In this document: positions 7,927 to 17,014 of the stretch, one piece after another
Numbering within the stretch: position 1 is the stretch's first letter
Layout: every line of letters starts with the position of its first letter
From: Paenibacillus sp. FSL R5-0341
GTDB taxonomy: Bacteria > Bacillota > Bacilli > Paenibacillales > Paenibacillaceae
Direction of reading: 5' to 3'
DNA length: 64,000 nucleotides
NCBI RefSeq assembly: GCF_037975235.1
Contig: NZ_CP150241.1
Location: 4,092,001 to 4,156,000, forward strand
Translations under genes and position numbers: made by a program
The notes under the pieces: generated by a model
What the model saw: only the letters and a program-made list of their open reading frames with translations
What the model was told of the DNA's origin: nothing
Databases searched by the model: none

Positions 7927-9249
7927 CTAACTTTCGTCGGACTTCTTCCGAGTAAATATTCGAATTGGTGTTCCTTCGAAATCAAACGCTGCACGGATTT
8001 TATTCTCCAGATAGCGCTCATATGAGAAGTGCATCAATTCAGGATCGTTCACAAAAACAACCATGGTCGGCGGCTTAACAGCAACCTGAGTCACATAGTT
8101 AATTCTCATTCTCCGTCCTTTATCCGTTGGCGGAGGGTTAATAGCCACTGCATCCGATACCACATCGTTAAGTAGATGCGTTTGTACACGTAACGAGTGT
8201 TGCTCCGCTACATGTTTTACAACTGGCAACAGTTTTTGTAAGCGTTGTTTTGTGAGGGCTGACAAAAATACGACCGGAGCATAAGTCATAAACAGGAAGT
8301 GATCCCGAATTTTTTTCTCAAACTCTTTCATCGTCTTGTCATGCTTCTCTACCACGTCCCATTTGTTTACGACAAACAAAGACGCTTTACCAGCTTCGAA
8401 TGCATAACCTGCAATATGCTTGTCCTGTTCAATAATGCCTTCTTCACCATTAATGACAATCAGCACAACATCAGCACGCTCAATCGCACGCATGGCACGC
8501 ATTACACTGTATTTCTCCGTTGTTTCATATACTTTACCACGCTTACGCATACCTGCTGTATCAATCAGCACGTAACGTTGGCCGTCTTTTTCAAAAGGTG
8601 TATCAATCGCATCCCGAGTCGTTCCAGCCACGTCACTGACAATGACACGCTCTTCACCCAGAATCGCGTTAACCAGTGAAGATTTACCCACGTTCGGTCG
8701 TCCGATCAGAGCTACACGAATGACATCCTCATCGTAAGTCTCTTCCTCAAGTTCAGGCAATTTTTCCACAATCGCATCAAGCAAATCACCTACACCTGTA
8801 CCGTGACTTCCGGATACGCCGATGGGATCACCGAAGCCGAATCCATAAAACTCATAAATGAGTTCACTTCGTCCGATATTATCCACTTTGTTAACGGCTA
8901 CAACAATAGGCTTGCCTGAGCGGTACAACATCTCTGCGACTTCTTCATCCGATTGCGTAATACCTGCTTTTGCATCACACATGAATACAATAACATCCGC
9001 TTCTTCAATAGCGAGCTCAGCTTGCATCCGGATTGATTTTAAGATGACATCCTCACCATCAATTTCGATACCACCTGTATCAATAATACTGAATGGTTTA
9101 CCGTTCCATTCGCCGATTCCGTAGATCCGGTCACGGGTAATGCCCGGCTTGTCTTCCACAATGGCCAGTCTGTCGCCGATGATCCGATTGAAAATGGTGG
9201 ATTTACCCACGTTCGGTCGTCCGACAATTGCCACAACGGGTCTTGCCAT
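7927..9249 (-). CDS. der: Ribosome biogenesis GTPase Der (EngA)
   Basis: Der is a tandem-GTPase needed for 50S subunit maturation. Two G domains are visible: P-loop GRPNVGKST at about residue 8 with DTGG and NKVD, and GRPNVGKSS at about 183 with DTAG and NKWD. A KH-like C-terminal domain follows ([11 protein letters not shown] near the end). I place the start at ATG 9249 ([10 protein letters not shown]), which matches the family; a GTG three codons upstream is possible. It is the promoter-proximal gene of der-plsY-gpsA. Confidence 0.97.
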   Translation of the reverse strand: MARPVVAIVGRPNVGKSTIFNRIIGDRLAIVEDKPGITRDRIYGIGEWNGKPFSIIDTGGIEIDGEDVILKSIRMQAELAIEEADVIVFMCDAKAGITQSDEEVAEMLYRSGKPIVVAVNKVDNIGRSELIYEFYGFGFGDPIGVSGSHGTGVGDLLDAIVEKLPELEEETYDEDVIRVALIGRPNVGKSSLVNAILGEERVIVSDVAGTTRDAIDTPFEKDGQRYVLIDTAGMRKRGKVYETTEKYSVMRAMRAIERADVVLIVINGEEGIIEQDKHIAGYAFEAGKASLFVVNKWDVVEKHDKTMKEFEKKIRDHFLFMTYAPVVFLSALTKQRLQKLLPVVKHVAEQHSLRVQTHLLNDVVSDAVAINPPPTDKGRRMRINYVTQVAVKPPTMVVFVNDPELMHFSYERYLENKIRAAFDFEGTPIRIFTRKKSDES

Positions 9250-9337
9250 ACATTCCACTCCTCCTGTCCATACTTACGATACTCATCATAGCAAAAAAGA
9301 TATGTCTTGGCTAACGTTTCATGCCAAAATACTCGCA

Positions 9338-9380
9338 ATAAAAACAATCGGCGAACCCGCCTGGGGCTCGCCGATCTTGC
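9338..9380 (-). terminator. Terminator between the S1 gene and der
   Basis: ATCGGCGAGCCC and GGGTTCGCCGAT arms on the minus strand, followed by TTGTTTTTATT. A strong intrinsic terminator. Confidence 0.9.
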
Positions 9381-9434
9381 TTTTATTATTCAGCAAAATA
9401 TGCAGTATATAACTAAGAACCATGCATTGTTAAC

Positions 9435-10649
9435 TTATTTGAATTTGCTGAGTTTGTCACCAAACAGTTCGCCGAGCGTAGTGCTCATACCTTGATTGTT
9501 CAAGGAAACGTTTGGATTGTTGATTTCTTCACGTGGAGCATTGTTTCTTGCAGGTCTTTCTGACTTTTGTGGTTGAGCTGGAGCTTCTTCTGTTTCTTTG
9601 ATGCTCAAGCTTACACGTTGCTCAGAAGGGTTCATGTCCAAGATTTTAACTTGAACTTCCTGTCCTTCTTTCAGCACTTCATGAGGAGTGCCGATGTGTT
9701 TGTGGGAGATTTGCGAGATATGCACAAGTCCCTCAACTCCAGGAGCGATTTCAACAAATGCACCGAAGTCTACCAGACGTTTTACAACACCTGTTACGAT
9801 ATCGCTGGAATTGAATTTTTCGCTTGCTGTTTCCCAAGGACCTGGTTGAACAGCTTTCATGCTCAGGCTGATTTTGCCTTTTTCAGGGTCAACTTTCAGC
9901 ACTTTCACACTAACTTTATCACCTTCAGACAGTACGTCGGATGGTTTCTCAACGTGTGTCCAAGCCAACTCGGATACGTGAACCAAACCGTCAACTCCGC
10001 CCACATCAACAAATGCGCCGAATTGAGTCAAACGTTGTACTGTACCTTCGATGACTTGACCTTCTTGCAAACCAGCCATAACAGTAGCTTTGTTTGCTTC
10101 GAATTCTTGCTCCAGTACGTCTTTTTGGGAAAGGATCACTTTGTTGTTCTCACGGTCGATCTCTTTCACTTTAACACGCAGTGTGCGTCCTTTGTAGTCG
10201 CTGAAGTCTTCAACGAAATGGCGTTCAACCATGGAAGCCGGGATAAATCCACGTACGCCCACGTCTGCTACCAGACCGCCTTTAACAACGTCACCTACAA
10301 CAACTTCGAATACGTCTTGGTCTTCAAAATGCTTTTGCAATTGATCCCATGCGTTTTCGCTGTCGATTGCACGTTTGGACAGAACGAGTTTTTCTTTCTC
10401 GTCGTCGATGCTAAGAACTTTAGCTTCAACTTCTTGTCCAACTTCTACTGCATCAGACGCGCTGTCAACATGCAATGAAGACAGTTCACGAATTGGAATG
10501 ACACCGTCATATTTATATCCAATGCTCACATAGGCTTGGTTATCTTCCAATTTGACGATGGTTCCTTTTACGGTATCTCCTTTTTTCAAGGAAACGAATT
10601 GATCCAACTCATCTTGGGTTGCTTCTTGATTTTTCATTTCTTCCGACAT
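9435..10649 (-). CDS. rpsA: S1-domain RNA-binding protein (30S ribosomal protein S1 homologue, YpfD)
   Basis: A 404-residue protein with four consecutive S1 OB-fold repeats. The first begins KKGDTVKGTIVKLEDNQAYV; the third and fourth have the classical GAFVDVGGVDGLVHVSEL and GAFVEIAPGVEGLVHISQ cores. A disordered, glutamine- and asparagine-rich tail follows. It binds RNA and probably associates with the 30S subunit; Firmicute versions are shorter than the six-domain E. coli S1. The start is ATG 10649 (MSEEMKNQEATQ) with GGAGGG upstream; the longer frame to 10739 reads through the leader. TATAAT lies about 35 nt upstream of the start, but I see no well-spaced -35. The 140 bp before plsC hold nothing else. 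Confidence 0.93.
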   Translation of the reverse strand: MSEEMKNQEATQDELDQFVSLKKGDTVKGTIVKLEDNQAYVSIGYKYDGVIPIRELSSLHVDSASDAVEVGQEVEAKVLSIDDEKEKLVLSKRAIDSENAWDQLQKHFEDQDVFEVVVGDVVKGGLVADVGVRGFIPASMVERHFVEDFSDYKGRTLRVKVKEIDRENNKVILSQKDVLEQEFEANKATVMAGLQEGQVIEGTVQRLTQFGAFVDVGGVDGLVHVSELAWTHVEKPSDVLSEGDKVSVKVLKVDPEKGKISLSMKAVQPGPWETASEKFNSSDIVTGVVKRLVDFGAFVEIAPGVEGLVHISQISHKHIGTPHEVLKEGQEVQVKILDMNPSEQRVSLSIKETEEAPAQPQKSERPARNNAPREEINNPNVSLNNQGMSTTLGELFGDKLSKFK

Positions 10650-10790
10650 GTCAAATACCCTCCTCAATTCAAAAACCCCATTATATTCAAACCTGCCTGT
10701 AGCAGAGTTCAAAACACTTTCATCACTGAGCACTACCACTTAGTCTCCCTCAAAAATATGGAAACATGCACTCAGCTACTGACGAAGCCA

Positions 10791-11378
10791 TTACTTGCTT
10801 GGCACGCCCGTTTGCACCATTTCGTTAATCTTGGACATAATCTTCTCAGTCGCTTTCTCCAGAGCTTCTCCGGATGGGTCTTCCTTGAACTCGTCCAAAC
10901 TTACCGGTGCTCCGTATACAACTTTCATCTTACGAAAAACCTTGTAGTTACCGATAATAGCAGTAGGAATAACAGTAGCGCCACTGCGGAGAGCAAAACT
11001 CGCTGCCCCTTTTTTGCCGATACCTCCATCATTGTGACGGCTTCCCGAGGGGAAAATTCCGAGCACTTCACCATCACGCAAAATATTGAGTGAGGTCTTG
11101 ATGGATTCCTTGCTGACACCTCCACGTTTAACGGGGAAAGCGCCCACGGCTTTAATAATTCGGCCGAGTACCGGAATTTCAAACAACTCGCTTTTGGCCA
11201 TGAAGCGCACCTGACGGCGAATTTTGATACCAACAGTTGGAGGATCGAAGTTACTAATATGATTGGAACATAAAAGTACGCCGCCTTCTTTCGGAATATT
11301 CTCCCGTCCAACGGCCTCCAAGCGGAAAAGAATGGTGTAAATGATCCGCAGTAATGTGCTGCAAAATGTGTAAATCAT
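10791..11378 (-). CDS. plsC: 1-acyl-sn-glycerol-3-phosphate acyltransferase
   Basis: PlsC acylates lysophosphatidic acid to phosphatidic acid, the step after PlsY. The catalytic NHxxxxD box is CSNHISNFDPP at about residues 34-44, and FPEGTR is represented by IFPSGSRH at about 106. 195 residues, with a hydrophobic N-terminal segment. ATG 11378 overlaps the cmk stop (ATGA), so translation is probably coupled. With gpsA and plsY nearby, the window holds most of the early phospholipid pathway. Confidence 0.93.
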   Translation of the reverse strand: MIYTFCSTLLRIIYTILFRLEAVGRENIPKEGGVLLCSNHISNFDPPTVGIKIRRQVRFMAKSELFEIPVLGRIIKAVGAFPVKRGGVSKESIKTSLNILRDGEVLGIFPSGSRHNDGGIGKKGAASFALRSGATVIPTAIIGNYKVFRKMKVVYGAPVSLDEFKEDPSGEALEKATEKIMSKINEMVQTGVPSK

Positions 11379-12079
11379 AGACCGATCTCTCCTCTGACCA
11401 TTGTGCAATAAGATACGATTTTGTCAACCACTTCATGGATGTTCATCTTAGTTGTATCAAGAACGATAGCATCCTCAGCACAACGAAGCGGGGAAATTTC
11501 CCGACTCTCATCCAATTTGTCGCGGGTGGCAATGTCTCGCTCCAGTTGTTGCAACGTCAGTCCTTCAGAGGGGTCCAGTTCTTTGAAGCGGCGAAGCGCA
11601 CGCTCTTCCACACTGGCAGTCATGAAGATTTTCACTTCCGCATCGGGCAGTACTGTCGTTCCGATATCGCGTCCATCCATGACGACGCCCTTGCGCAAAG
11701 CCATTTGCCGCTGAGTATCCACTAATTGCGTACGCAGCCCCTCGATTTGCGCATATCGGGACACGATTCCCGTCACTTCACGGGAGCGGATTTCCGAGGT
11801 TACTTCTTCCCCATTACAGAACACTTTCTGTCCGTCGGGATCCGGTTGTAAATCAATGACCAGCTTTTGGGCTTCCTGAAGTACCTGTGTCACATCTTCC
11901 GGTGTAATACCTTTCCGAAGCATATGCAAGGTTACCGCACGGTACATTGCGCCTGTGTCGACGTAGACATACGCGAGCGCCTCTGCAACCAATCGGGCCA
12001 CCGTGCTTTTCCCGGCACCGGCAGGTCCGTCAATTGCAACGTTCATTTTCCCGTTCTCTGATGTGTTCTGGCTTGCCAA
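11375..12079 (-). CDS. cmk: Cytidylate kinase
   Basis: Cmk phosphorylates CMP and dCMP using ATP. The P-loop DGPAGAGKST opens the domain, followed by YVYVDTGAMYRAVTLH, VMDGRDIGTTVLP and the lid residues in RRFKEL. I chose the TTG at 12079 because GAGGAGG sits about 10 nt upstream; that gives 234 residues. An ATG at 12046 (MNVAIDG), closer to the conserved core, has a poor ribosome site. It forms an operon with plsC by a 4-bp overlap. Confidence 0.95.
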   Translation of the reverse strand: MASQNTSENGKMNVAIDGPAGAGKSTVARLVAEALAYVYVDTGAMYRAVTLHMLRKGITPEDVTQVLQEAQKLVIDLQPDPDGQKVFCNGEEVTSEIRSREVTGIVSRYAQIEGLRTQLVDTQRQMALRKGVVMDGRDIGTTVLPDAEVKIFMTASVEERALRRFKELDPSEGLTLQQLERDIATRDKLDESREISPLRCAEDAIVLDTTKMNIHEVVDKIVSYCTMVRGEIGL

Positions 12080-12182
12080 CGGGGCATTCCTCCTCAAACG
12101 ATAAACCTCAATAAAAAAACAGGCATTGCCTGCATCGTGAAAATTATACCACACTCTACACATGGATGCAAAAACAGACAAA

Positions 12183-12407
12183 TCAACGACGTTTGTGATC
12201 AATCATCGTTTGCACTTGAATTGGCGTTCCTTCCAGACGATCGATAGTGGTCATATTCTTTTTGAATCCAGGTATTAACAACAGCAATTGATACACCACA
12301 AGCAGGATTAGAAGGGATGTGATCAGAATCATAACCCTCCTTTCCATTCGCCTGGAGAAAACATAGTAGAGTCGTTCATATCTGCGGGTTGCATGACGAT
12401 GATTCAT
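12183..12407 (-). CDS. YpfB-like small membrane protein
   Basis: A 74-residue protein with a very basic N-terminus (MNHRHATRRYERLYY), one transmembrane segment at about residues 25-46 and a short soluble tail. It sits between the PilZ gene ypfA and cmk, where B. subtilis carries ypfB (DUF5359). Function unknown. The basic N-terminus predicts an inside-N orientation. Confidence 0.65.
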   Translation of the reverse strand: MNHRHATRRYERLYYVFSRRMERRVMILITSLLILLVVYQLLLLIPGFKKNMTTIDRLEGTPIQVQTMIDHKRR

Positions 12408-12470
12408 GACATATCCTCCGTTTTTTCCATTACGGTACCCGCAGTTTACTCTTTTTATGCCACAACATTC

Positions 12471-13139
12471 CTATTTCGTACGGTAGTCCAATTGACGTTC
12501 AAAACAGAACTTGATGATCTTCTGGCGTTCCGAATCTGAAATCTGTACAAATTTTAGCATGCACAGCAATCTGCCGGTTTCAAGTGTTTTGATCCGCACG
12601 ACTTCGGCTTCAAAATTGACATGTTCAATTGTTGAATTACGATATGGAACAAGCAACCAGCATTTCAGCTTTTGACCTTCAGCGATTGAAAATCCTGCTT
12701 CGCCATAGATAGACAATCCACCGCCACCGATATCTTCAGTCAATCCGACGGCACGGGTCAGATCTTCACTCTGGATGGCCATTTCAAGGTTTGCGTGAAC
12801 ACGAAGAAAGCTGCGACGTTGTATTTTGGATATATCGCTTGGAAGCGGCTTTCGGATACGGACAAGACGGACCACATCCTCTTCAAATCCGGTGACATAA
12901 GTATTAAAATAATGCCGGACTCCATCCTCCGTAATATATGAAATGGACAATTCCTCACCAAAAAAGAGCCTTTTCAGACGGCTGCTTCCTTGTTGCATCG
13001 GGACCTCAATCAGAAAACTACTGTCATCCATATCTGCAATGCGTGATTTGTACTCTTTGTTTTCCTCTTTTTCATCTGCCGAAGCGATCTGGATGTATAA
13101 AATTTCATTTATTTTAGGAAACAATTGGTTCACCGCCAC
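12471..13139 (-). CDS. ypfA: PilZ-domain cyclic-di-GMP receptor (YpfA/DgrA-like)
   Basis: A 222-residue protein with an N-terminal YcgR-like barrel and a C-terminal PilZ domain. The c-di-GMP binding loop QRRSFLRV (RRxxxR) is at about residues 107-114, and the second motif reads DIGGGGLSIYG, where the usual DxSxxG serine is glycine. In B. subtilis YpfA slows flagellar motility when c-di-GMP is high. The start is GTG 13139. The context ypfA-ypfB-cmk-S1 matches B. subtilis gene order. Confidence 0.88.
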   Translation of the reverse strand: MAVNQLFPKINEILYIQIASADEKEENKEYKSRIADMDDSSFLIEVPMQQGSSRLKRLFFGEELSISYITEDGVRHYFNTYVTGFEEDVVRLVRIRKPLPSDISKIQRRSFLRVHANLEMAIQSEDLTRAVGLTEDIGGGGLSIYGEAGFSIAEGQKLKCWLLVPYRNSTIEHVNFEAEVVRIKTLETGRLLCMLKFVQISDSERQKIIKFCFERQLDYRTK

Positions 13140-13203
13140 TTTATGTATTTATCTTCGTATGTACAAGGACTATTATACCATGACCTTTCTCACATTGAAC
13201 AAG

Positions 13204-13230
13204 AAAAAAAACAGACCACATCGTGGTCTG
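13204..13230 (-). terminator. Terminator after ypeB
   Basis: A perfect CAGACCAC/GTGGTCTG stem followed by seven T on the minus strand. Confidence 0.92.
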
Positions 13231-13273
13231 CCGTCGTTGTTTGTGCCATTGAACATTCAGAGATCTCCAGCTG

Positions 13274-14620
13274 TTATGAGGTTGCGTTGACCGGTTTGAT
13301 CTCCTCAACTGCTTCTTCGATACCTGTATTCGCATTAATGTATATCCGGTAACGAGAACCGTTTATTTTCCCTCCGAATTCATAACACAGCACCTCTTTG
13401 CTGTAATCATTTTCAATGAGGGATTTGCGAACATAATTTTCTTCAAACTCCGAATTAAGCTTTTGCCGCGCCTGTTGCTCCGTTAGAGTTGCTTTTGGAA
13501 CTTTGCGCTTGTCATTATGTTCGTAGACAAAATCACTTGCCTGGAAGCCGGTTACTTCGCCTGTATCCAATCCAACGCGGACTGACATTTTTTCAGGATA
13601 AATCAAAGTGTCCCCTTGCTTATGCACATAAGTAAGGTTACCCAGATTACCGTATTCATCGTAGTTTACAGCCTTCATATCCTTATAGCCTTTATTCGTT
13701 AGAAATTGATCTGCTTTAGCCATGGCATCCTGACGTGATACCTTTTTGGTTCCAATCGGACGTGTATCACTGTAAGAGATCAGCATTCCGCCATTACGAG
13801 TGAAATCCATCATCAGTTTGCCATTCTTGGCATGATCAATCGTGGCCGTGTAGGACTCCCAGTCTGTTCCTTTGCCGTTCTCCTGCACTTGGATTTTGCT
13901 ACTATCCGCATCAGAGAATTTCGCAGCCTTGCTCTGAATCTGATCTTTGGTCACCGGCAAGCCGTCCAATTTCTTAACTGAACGTTTTGCATAAATATTA
14001 GATACGGAAGGACCCCAATCAAGCTCCGGGTACTCCTGTACCTTTTTGTTAACGCTACGGAATCCATCGACGATTGTGTTGTCCATCGTTTGCTCTTGCG
14101 TTGCCATGGCGGTCTCCGCATCCATCCAGCGTAAACGGTCCGTGAGGACTTTCTGCTGTACATCCTGCAGATTCTTGGTAATCTCGGATGAATTCTGATA
14201 CAGCTTTTTCAGGTTGCCCATTTCCTTCTCGCTTAGCGGTTCGTTCGTCAAGTCACGCATCGACGCTCGATAAGCAAAGTTGGAAATACGGGAGAGAAAC
14301 TCCTCTGTCTCGTTAAATGGCAGCATGGTCAGTGGCAGTTGGTTGATCTCATTCTGCGCTTCACTGGTGAGTCGCCATACATTCATCAAACCTTTGCGAT
14401 GCATCCCCTGTGATGTGGAGTGAACCGCCAAGGTGTTACCAATCTCCGAATGTAATTTGTCCATATGAAAAGATAAATCGTGAAAGGCACGCTGATATTG
14501 ATTTTCTGCCTTGATCAGTATTGCATTCTTCTCCTGATTCTCCTGATAGCCCCATACGAGCGCACCGACCAGCAGGACCGCAAATATCGGAAACATAACT
14601 GAACTTAATCGTTTATACAT
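13274..14620 (-). CDS. ypeB: Germination protein YpeB
   Basis: YpeB sits on the outer face of the spore inner membrane and stabilises the cortex-lytic enzyme SleB. The 448-residue protein has an N-terminal membrane segment (VMFPIFAVLLVGALVWGY), a helical N-terminal domain and three PepSY-type repeats, the last ending INANTGIEEAVEEI. A good ribosome site (AAAGGAG) precedes ATG 14620. Notable: sleB, which normally precedes ypeB in an operon, is absent here; the next gene upstream encodes a 56-residue four-cysteine protein. Confidence 0.93.
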   Translation of the reverse strand: MYKRLSSVMFPIFAVLLVGALVWGYQENQEKNAILIKAENQYQRAFHDLSFHMDKLHSEIGNTLAVHSTSQGMHRKGLMNVWRLTSEAQNEINQLPLTMLPFNETEEFLSRISNFAYRASMRDLTNEPLSEKEMGNLKKLYQNSSEITKNLQDVQQKVLTDRLRWMDAETAMATQEQTMDNTIVDGFRSVNKKVQEYPELDWGPSVSNIYAKRSVKKLDGLPVTKDQIQSKAAKFSDADSSKIQVQENGKGTDWESYTATIDHAKNGKLMMDFTRNGGMLISYSDTRPIGTKKVSRQDAMAKADQFLTNKGYKDMKAVNYDEYGNLGNLTYVHKQGDTLIYPEKMSVRVGLDTGEVTGFQASDFVYEHNDKRKVPKATLTEQQARQKLNSEFEENYVRKSLIENDYSKEVLCYEFGGKINGSRYRIYINANTGIEEAVEEIKPVNATS

Positions 14621-14741
14621 CGGTAGAGTCTCCTTTCTTCTAAACCACTACCTCTATTGTGGATCGAAGAAAGATCTCTTATGCATGCGATTTCCAGTCC
14701 TTACACAAGCAGGCTACTAAAGTACCCTTTGGATCCTTCAT

Positions 14742-14912
14742 TCAATTCAACTGAACCCCGGTTGCCATGCCTTCCTCTTCGATTTCGAATTGGTCCCTGT
14801 TATCACAGAGGCACTGCTTGAATCCTGTCTCAATCCGGCCACGTTCTTTCTTGCCTCGTAATGTAAATCGTTCACCGCATTGCTTACATCTGATTTTAAT
14901 TTTGATTCTCAT
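14742..14912 (-). CDS. Small four-cysteine (zinc-ribbon-like) protein
   Basis: A 56-residue frame missed by length cut-offs. It starts MRIKIKIRCKQCGERFTLRG, with CxxC at residues 9-12 and CLC at about 35-37, a spacing compatible with one zinc site. A basic middle (KKERGR) suggests nucleic-acid contact. The ribosome site (GGGGAT) is weak, so the call is tentative. It lies alone between ypeB and the prsW-like gene, in the space where sleB would be expected. Confidence 0.45.
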   Translation of the reverse strand: MRIKIKIRCKQCGERFTLRGKKERGRIETGFKQCLCDNRDQFEIEEEGMATGVQLN

Positions 14913-14963
14913 CACAACGATCCCCGTTTCTGTTGGTCATTTCCCGGGAGTTTTATCGCAAAA

Positions 14964-15018
14964 TAAAAACACACCAGGGCCGCAGGCGCAATATGCGCTT
15001 TATGTCCACCAGTGTGTC
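14964..15018 (-). terminator. Terminator after the prsW-like gene
   Basis: ACACAC/GTGTGT outer arms and a GCGCA/TGCGC inner stem, followed on the minus strand by TTTTTATTTT. Confidence 0.75.
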
Positions 15019-15025
15019 CGTATTT

Positions 15026-15721
15026 TTATAATTTAACCTCTTCCTCCCGCTTCACAAAACGAAAAGGAGAACGGTTATTAGCGCGTGTGATTTTACCCAT
15101 TGCCCCATACCACAGGCCCGCCATTAGTGGCGCTATAAACCACAACCAATGATTTACCATGGTGTTCATGATGACATCGTACAATGCATGCCAGAAAAAA
15201 GGTAATACGAGAGAAAGAACCAGGTACCACCGCTTTTTCTTGCCACCGATAAACTTGGCTTTACCCATGTAATAACCCATGATTACCGCAAACATAGCGT
15301 GCCCTGAAACAGGGAGCAGTGCCCGGAGGAACATGGCTGAGACGGATGCATTCCCCGCAAAGGCATACAACACATTCTCTACTGTGGCAAATCCAAGTGA
15401 AACAGCAACTGCATATAAGATACCATCATACGGCTCATCAAATTCGGTGTGATTATAGATGATATGATAAAGCACGAACCATTTGACGAATTCTTCCACA
15501 CCACCTGAGATCAGAATGGCCTCAAGATAAGGATTATCCCCGAGCCACATCATCATGCCACGCTGAATAATCATCACAGGCAGTACCATCAGAATCCCCA
15601 TGAGGAAAACCCGCAACACCATATGAAGTGGCTCATAATCATAACGGTCTTTCAGGTAAAAGTATGTTAACAAGGCGAGACCCGGGGCAACTGCTGCCGC
15701 TAAGACCGAAAACAAAAGCAC
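15026..15721 (-). CDS. prsW: PrsW-family intramembrane protease
   Basis: A 231-residue polytopic membrane protein of the PrsW / CPBP-related glutamic-type protease family. The catalytic helix GGVEEFVKWFVLYH supplies the EExxK motif, and GFATVENVLYAF and SGHAMFAVIMGYY are the second and third conserved helices. In B. subtilis PrsW cuts the anti-σ factor RsiW; whether this copy has that target is unknown, as no sigW/rsiW pair is in the window. GTG 15721 with GAGGAGGG upstream is the start. It is followed by its own terminator. Confidence 0.85.
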   Translation of the reverse strand: MLLFSVLAAAVAPGLALLTYFYLKDRYDYEPLHMVLRVFLMGILMVLPVMIIQRGMMMWLGDNPYLEAILISGGVEEFVKWFVLYHIIYNHTEFDEPYDGILYAVAVSLGFATVENVLYAFAGNASVSAMFLRALLPVSGHAMFAVIMGYYMGKAKFIGGKKKRWYLVLSLVLPFFWHALYDVIMNTMVNHWLWFIAPLMAGLWYGAMGKITRANNRSPFRFVKREEEVKL

Positions 15722-15764
15722 CGAAATTCCCTCCTCTGACTAAAGACGCGATTACAACTAGAGA

Positions 15765-16379
15765 TTAATCCTGGCGTTTGAAGTGGGTGCAGATAACATC
15801 AATCGCTTGTTCAGAAATAATAACCTTACCATACTCTTCCATAACTGCTGGAGTAACTGAAGAGCCTTCACCAAATTCAGCAAGCAAGGCGATCAATGCC
15901 GCATGTTTGGTGGAATCCACCTCATCTGGTTCCAAATGCAAGAACCACTTGTCTTTATAAGAATAAAGTCTCCCAGCATCCGTAACATGCTGACGCAACA
16001 TATGCGCAGCTTCAATGAGCACTTCAAAGTCCTTGAACGCATAAACGATGGAATCGCTTTGCTCGAGTGTAACTTCCATTTCATATACTTCTTCAGGAAG
16101 ATCATCTTCATGACCTGAACCATATTGTTGCGGATCATATTTTCCACGTGTGACAATGACAACCATCCCTTGAGCGGGAAGTGCGAATACTTCGACAGCA
16201 AGTGGACCAGTGGCATCAAATCCAAGTTCGGAATAGGCCTGATCCATCATTTCAGTGAACAGTTCATGAACCTTAGGTATTTCCTGCCACATATCTTCTT
16301 TTTGTATTCCGCGCTCGCTCAGATCGTCAAAGGTCAGGAAAATCCGTATCTTATCGTGACTTAGTCGTTCTATTTTCAT
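15765..16379 (-). CDS. ypbH: MecA/YpbH-type adaptor of ClpC
   Basis: A 204-residue adaptor that recognises substrates and delivers them to ClpCP, known for turning over ComK. The N-terminal substrate domain MKIERLSHDKIRIFLTFDDL is characteristic, followed by an acidic linker and the C-terminal ClpC-binding domain. The gene lies in the ypbD-ypbG-ypbH neighbourhood, so I use the ypbH symbol; family members here are also annotated mecA. ATG 16379 with AAAGGGGAG upstream is the start; the frame to 16403 precedes the ribosome site. Confidence 0.88.
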   Translation of the reverse strand: MKIERLSHDKIRIFLTFDDLSERGIQKEDMWQEIPKVHELFTEMMDQAYSELGFDATGPLAVEVFALPAQGMVVIVTRGKYDPQQYGSGHEDDLPEEVYEMEVTLEQSDSIVYAFKDFEVLIEAAHMLRQHVTDAGRLYSYKDKWFLHLEPDEVDSTKHAALIALLAEFGEGSSVTPAVMEEYGKVIISEQAIDVICTHFKRQD

Positions 16380-16505
16380 ACAGGATCTCCCCTTTATAAG
16401 CAAGTCTTATAACAGATTATGAAGCACAAAACAGTATGTGCTGAAAATAAATCTATGTAGTTATGTTATCATTTTATACCTCTAAATGCACGAAGTAAAA
16501 TCGAC

Positions 16506-16550
16506 AAAAAAAGAATCATTCCACAGCAAATCAATACTGTGGATGATTCT
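16506..16550 (-). terminator. Terminator after the 117-residue gene
   Basis: AGAATCATCCACAG and CTGTGGAATGATTCT arms on the minus strand, followed by seven T. Confidence 0.88.
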
Positions 16551-16566
16551 AATTGGAGGTTTTGGT

Positions 16567-16920
16567 TTATAAACCCGGTACTGTTGTGTTTGTTTGAGTT
16601 AAAATTTGCTCAACTTCATGCTTCACATCCGGATTAGTGCGAATAAAATCCTTGAGCATGCTCATATTCGCTTCTTTTTCCTGCGGAGTGATTGTGCTTA
16701 CGCTTTTTGCTGCTGGGTTTTTGTGTGATTCGCCATGTTGATTTTGCTTGCTGGTGAACCCATCCATACCCGGGAAAGTCATCTCCATCATCTTATGTTT
16801 TGCCTGATCCATCATGTTTCGTGATGAACCCGAAGACAACATGGACAATTTGCCTTTGGACAGCCACGAACTGGCTGCAACGCCAATTACAATGCCCCAA
16901 AAAAAGGATGACGCCTTCAT
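16567..16920 (-). CDS. Single-pass membrane protein of unknown function
   Basis: A 117-residue protein with an N-terminal hydrophobic segment (FFWGIVIGVAASSWL) and a polar, methionine-rich soluble part. The layout recalls YtxH-type envelope proteins but I see no diagnostic motif. The C-terminal 45 residues (QEKEANMSMLKDFIRTN onwards) could form one amphipathic helix. It has its own terminator and is divergent from the deacetylase gene, sharing about 95 bp of upstream DNA with it. Confidence 0.6.
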   Translation of the reverse strand: MKASSFFWGIVIGVAASSWLSKGKLSMLSSGSSRNMMDQAKHKMMEMTFPGMDGFTSKQNQHGESHKNPAAKSVSTITPQEKEANMSMLKDFIRTNPDVKHEVEQILTQTNTTVPGL

Positions 16921-17014
16921 TACACCAACCTCCTTTAAGTGTTAAAATCACATGTAGTGTTTGCGGGAGCGAGCGATCTCATTCCGTATAAATACAGGAA
17001 AGCGAGTTGAAATC

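Noticed and set aside
9567-10478. Plus-strand frame of 303 codons opposite the S1 gene
   Set aside because: Complementary shadow of the conserved S1 coding sequence, with Phe/Cys/His-rich translation typical of antisense frames.
10680-10712. TTGAAC ... TATAAT upstream of the S1 gene as a σA promoter
   Set aside because: The spacer is 21 nt, too long for σA; the TATAAT may be used with another -35, but I could not define it.
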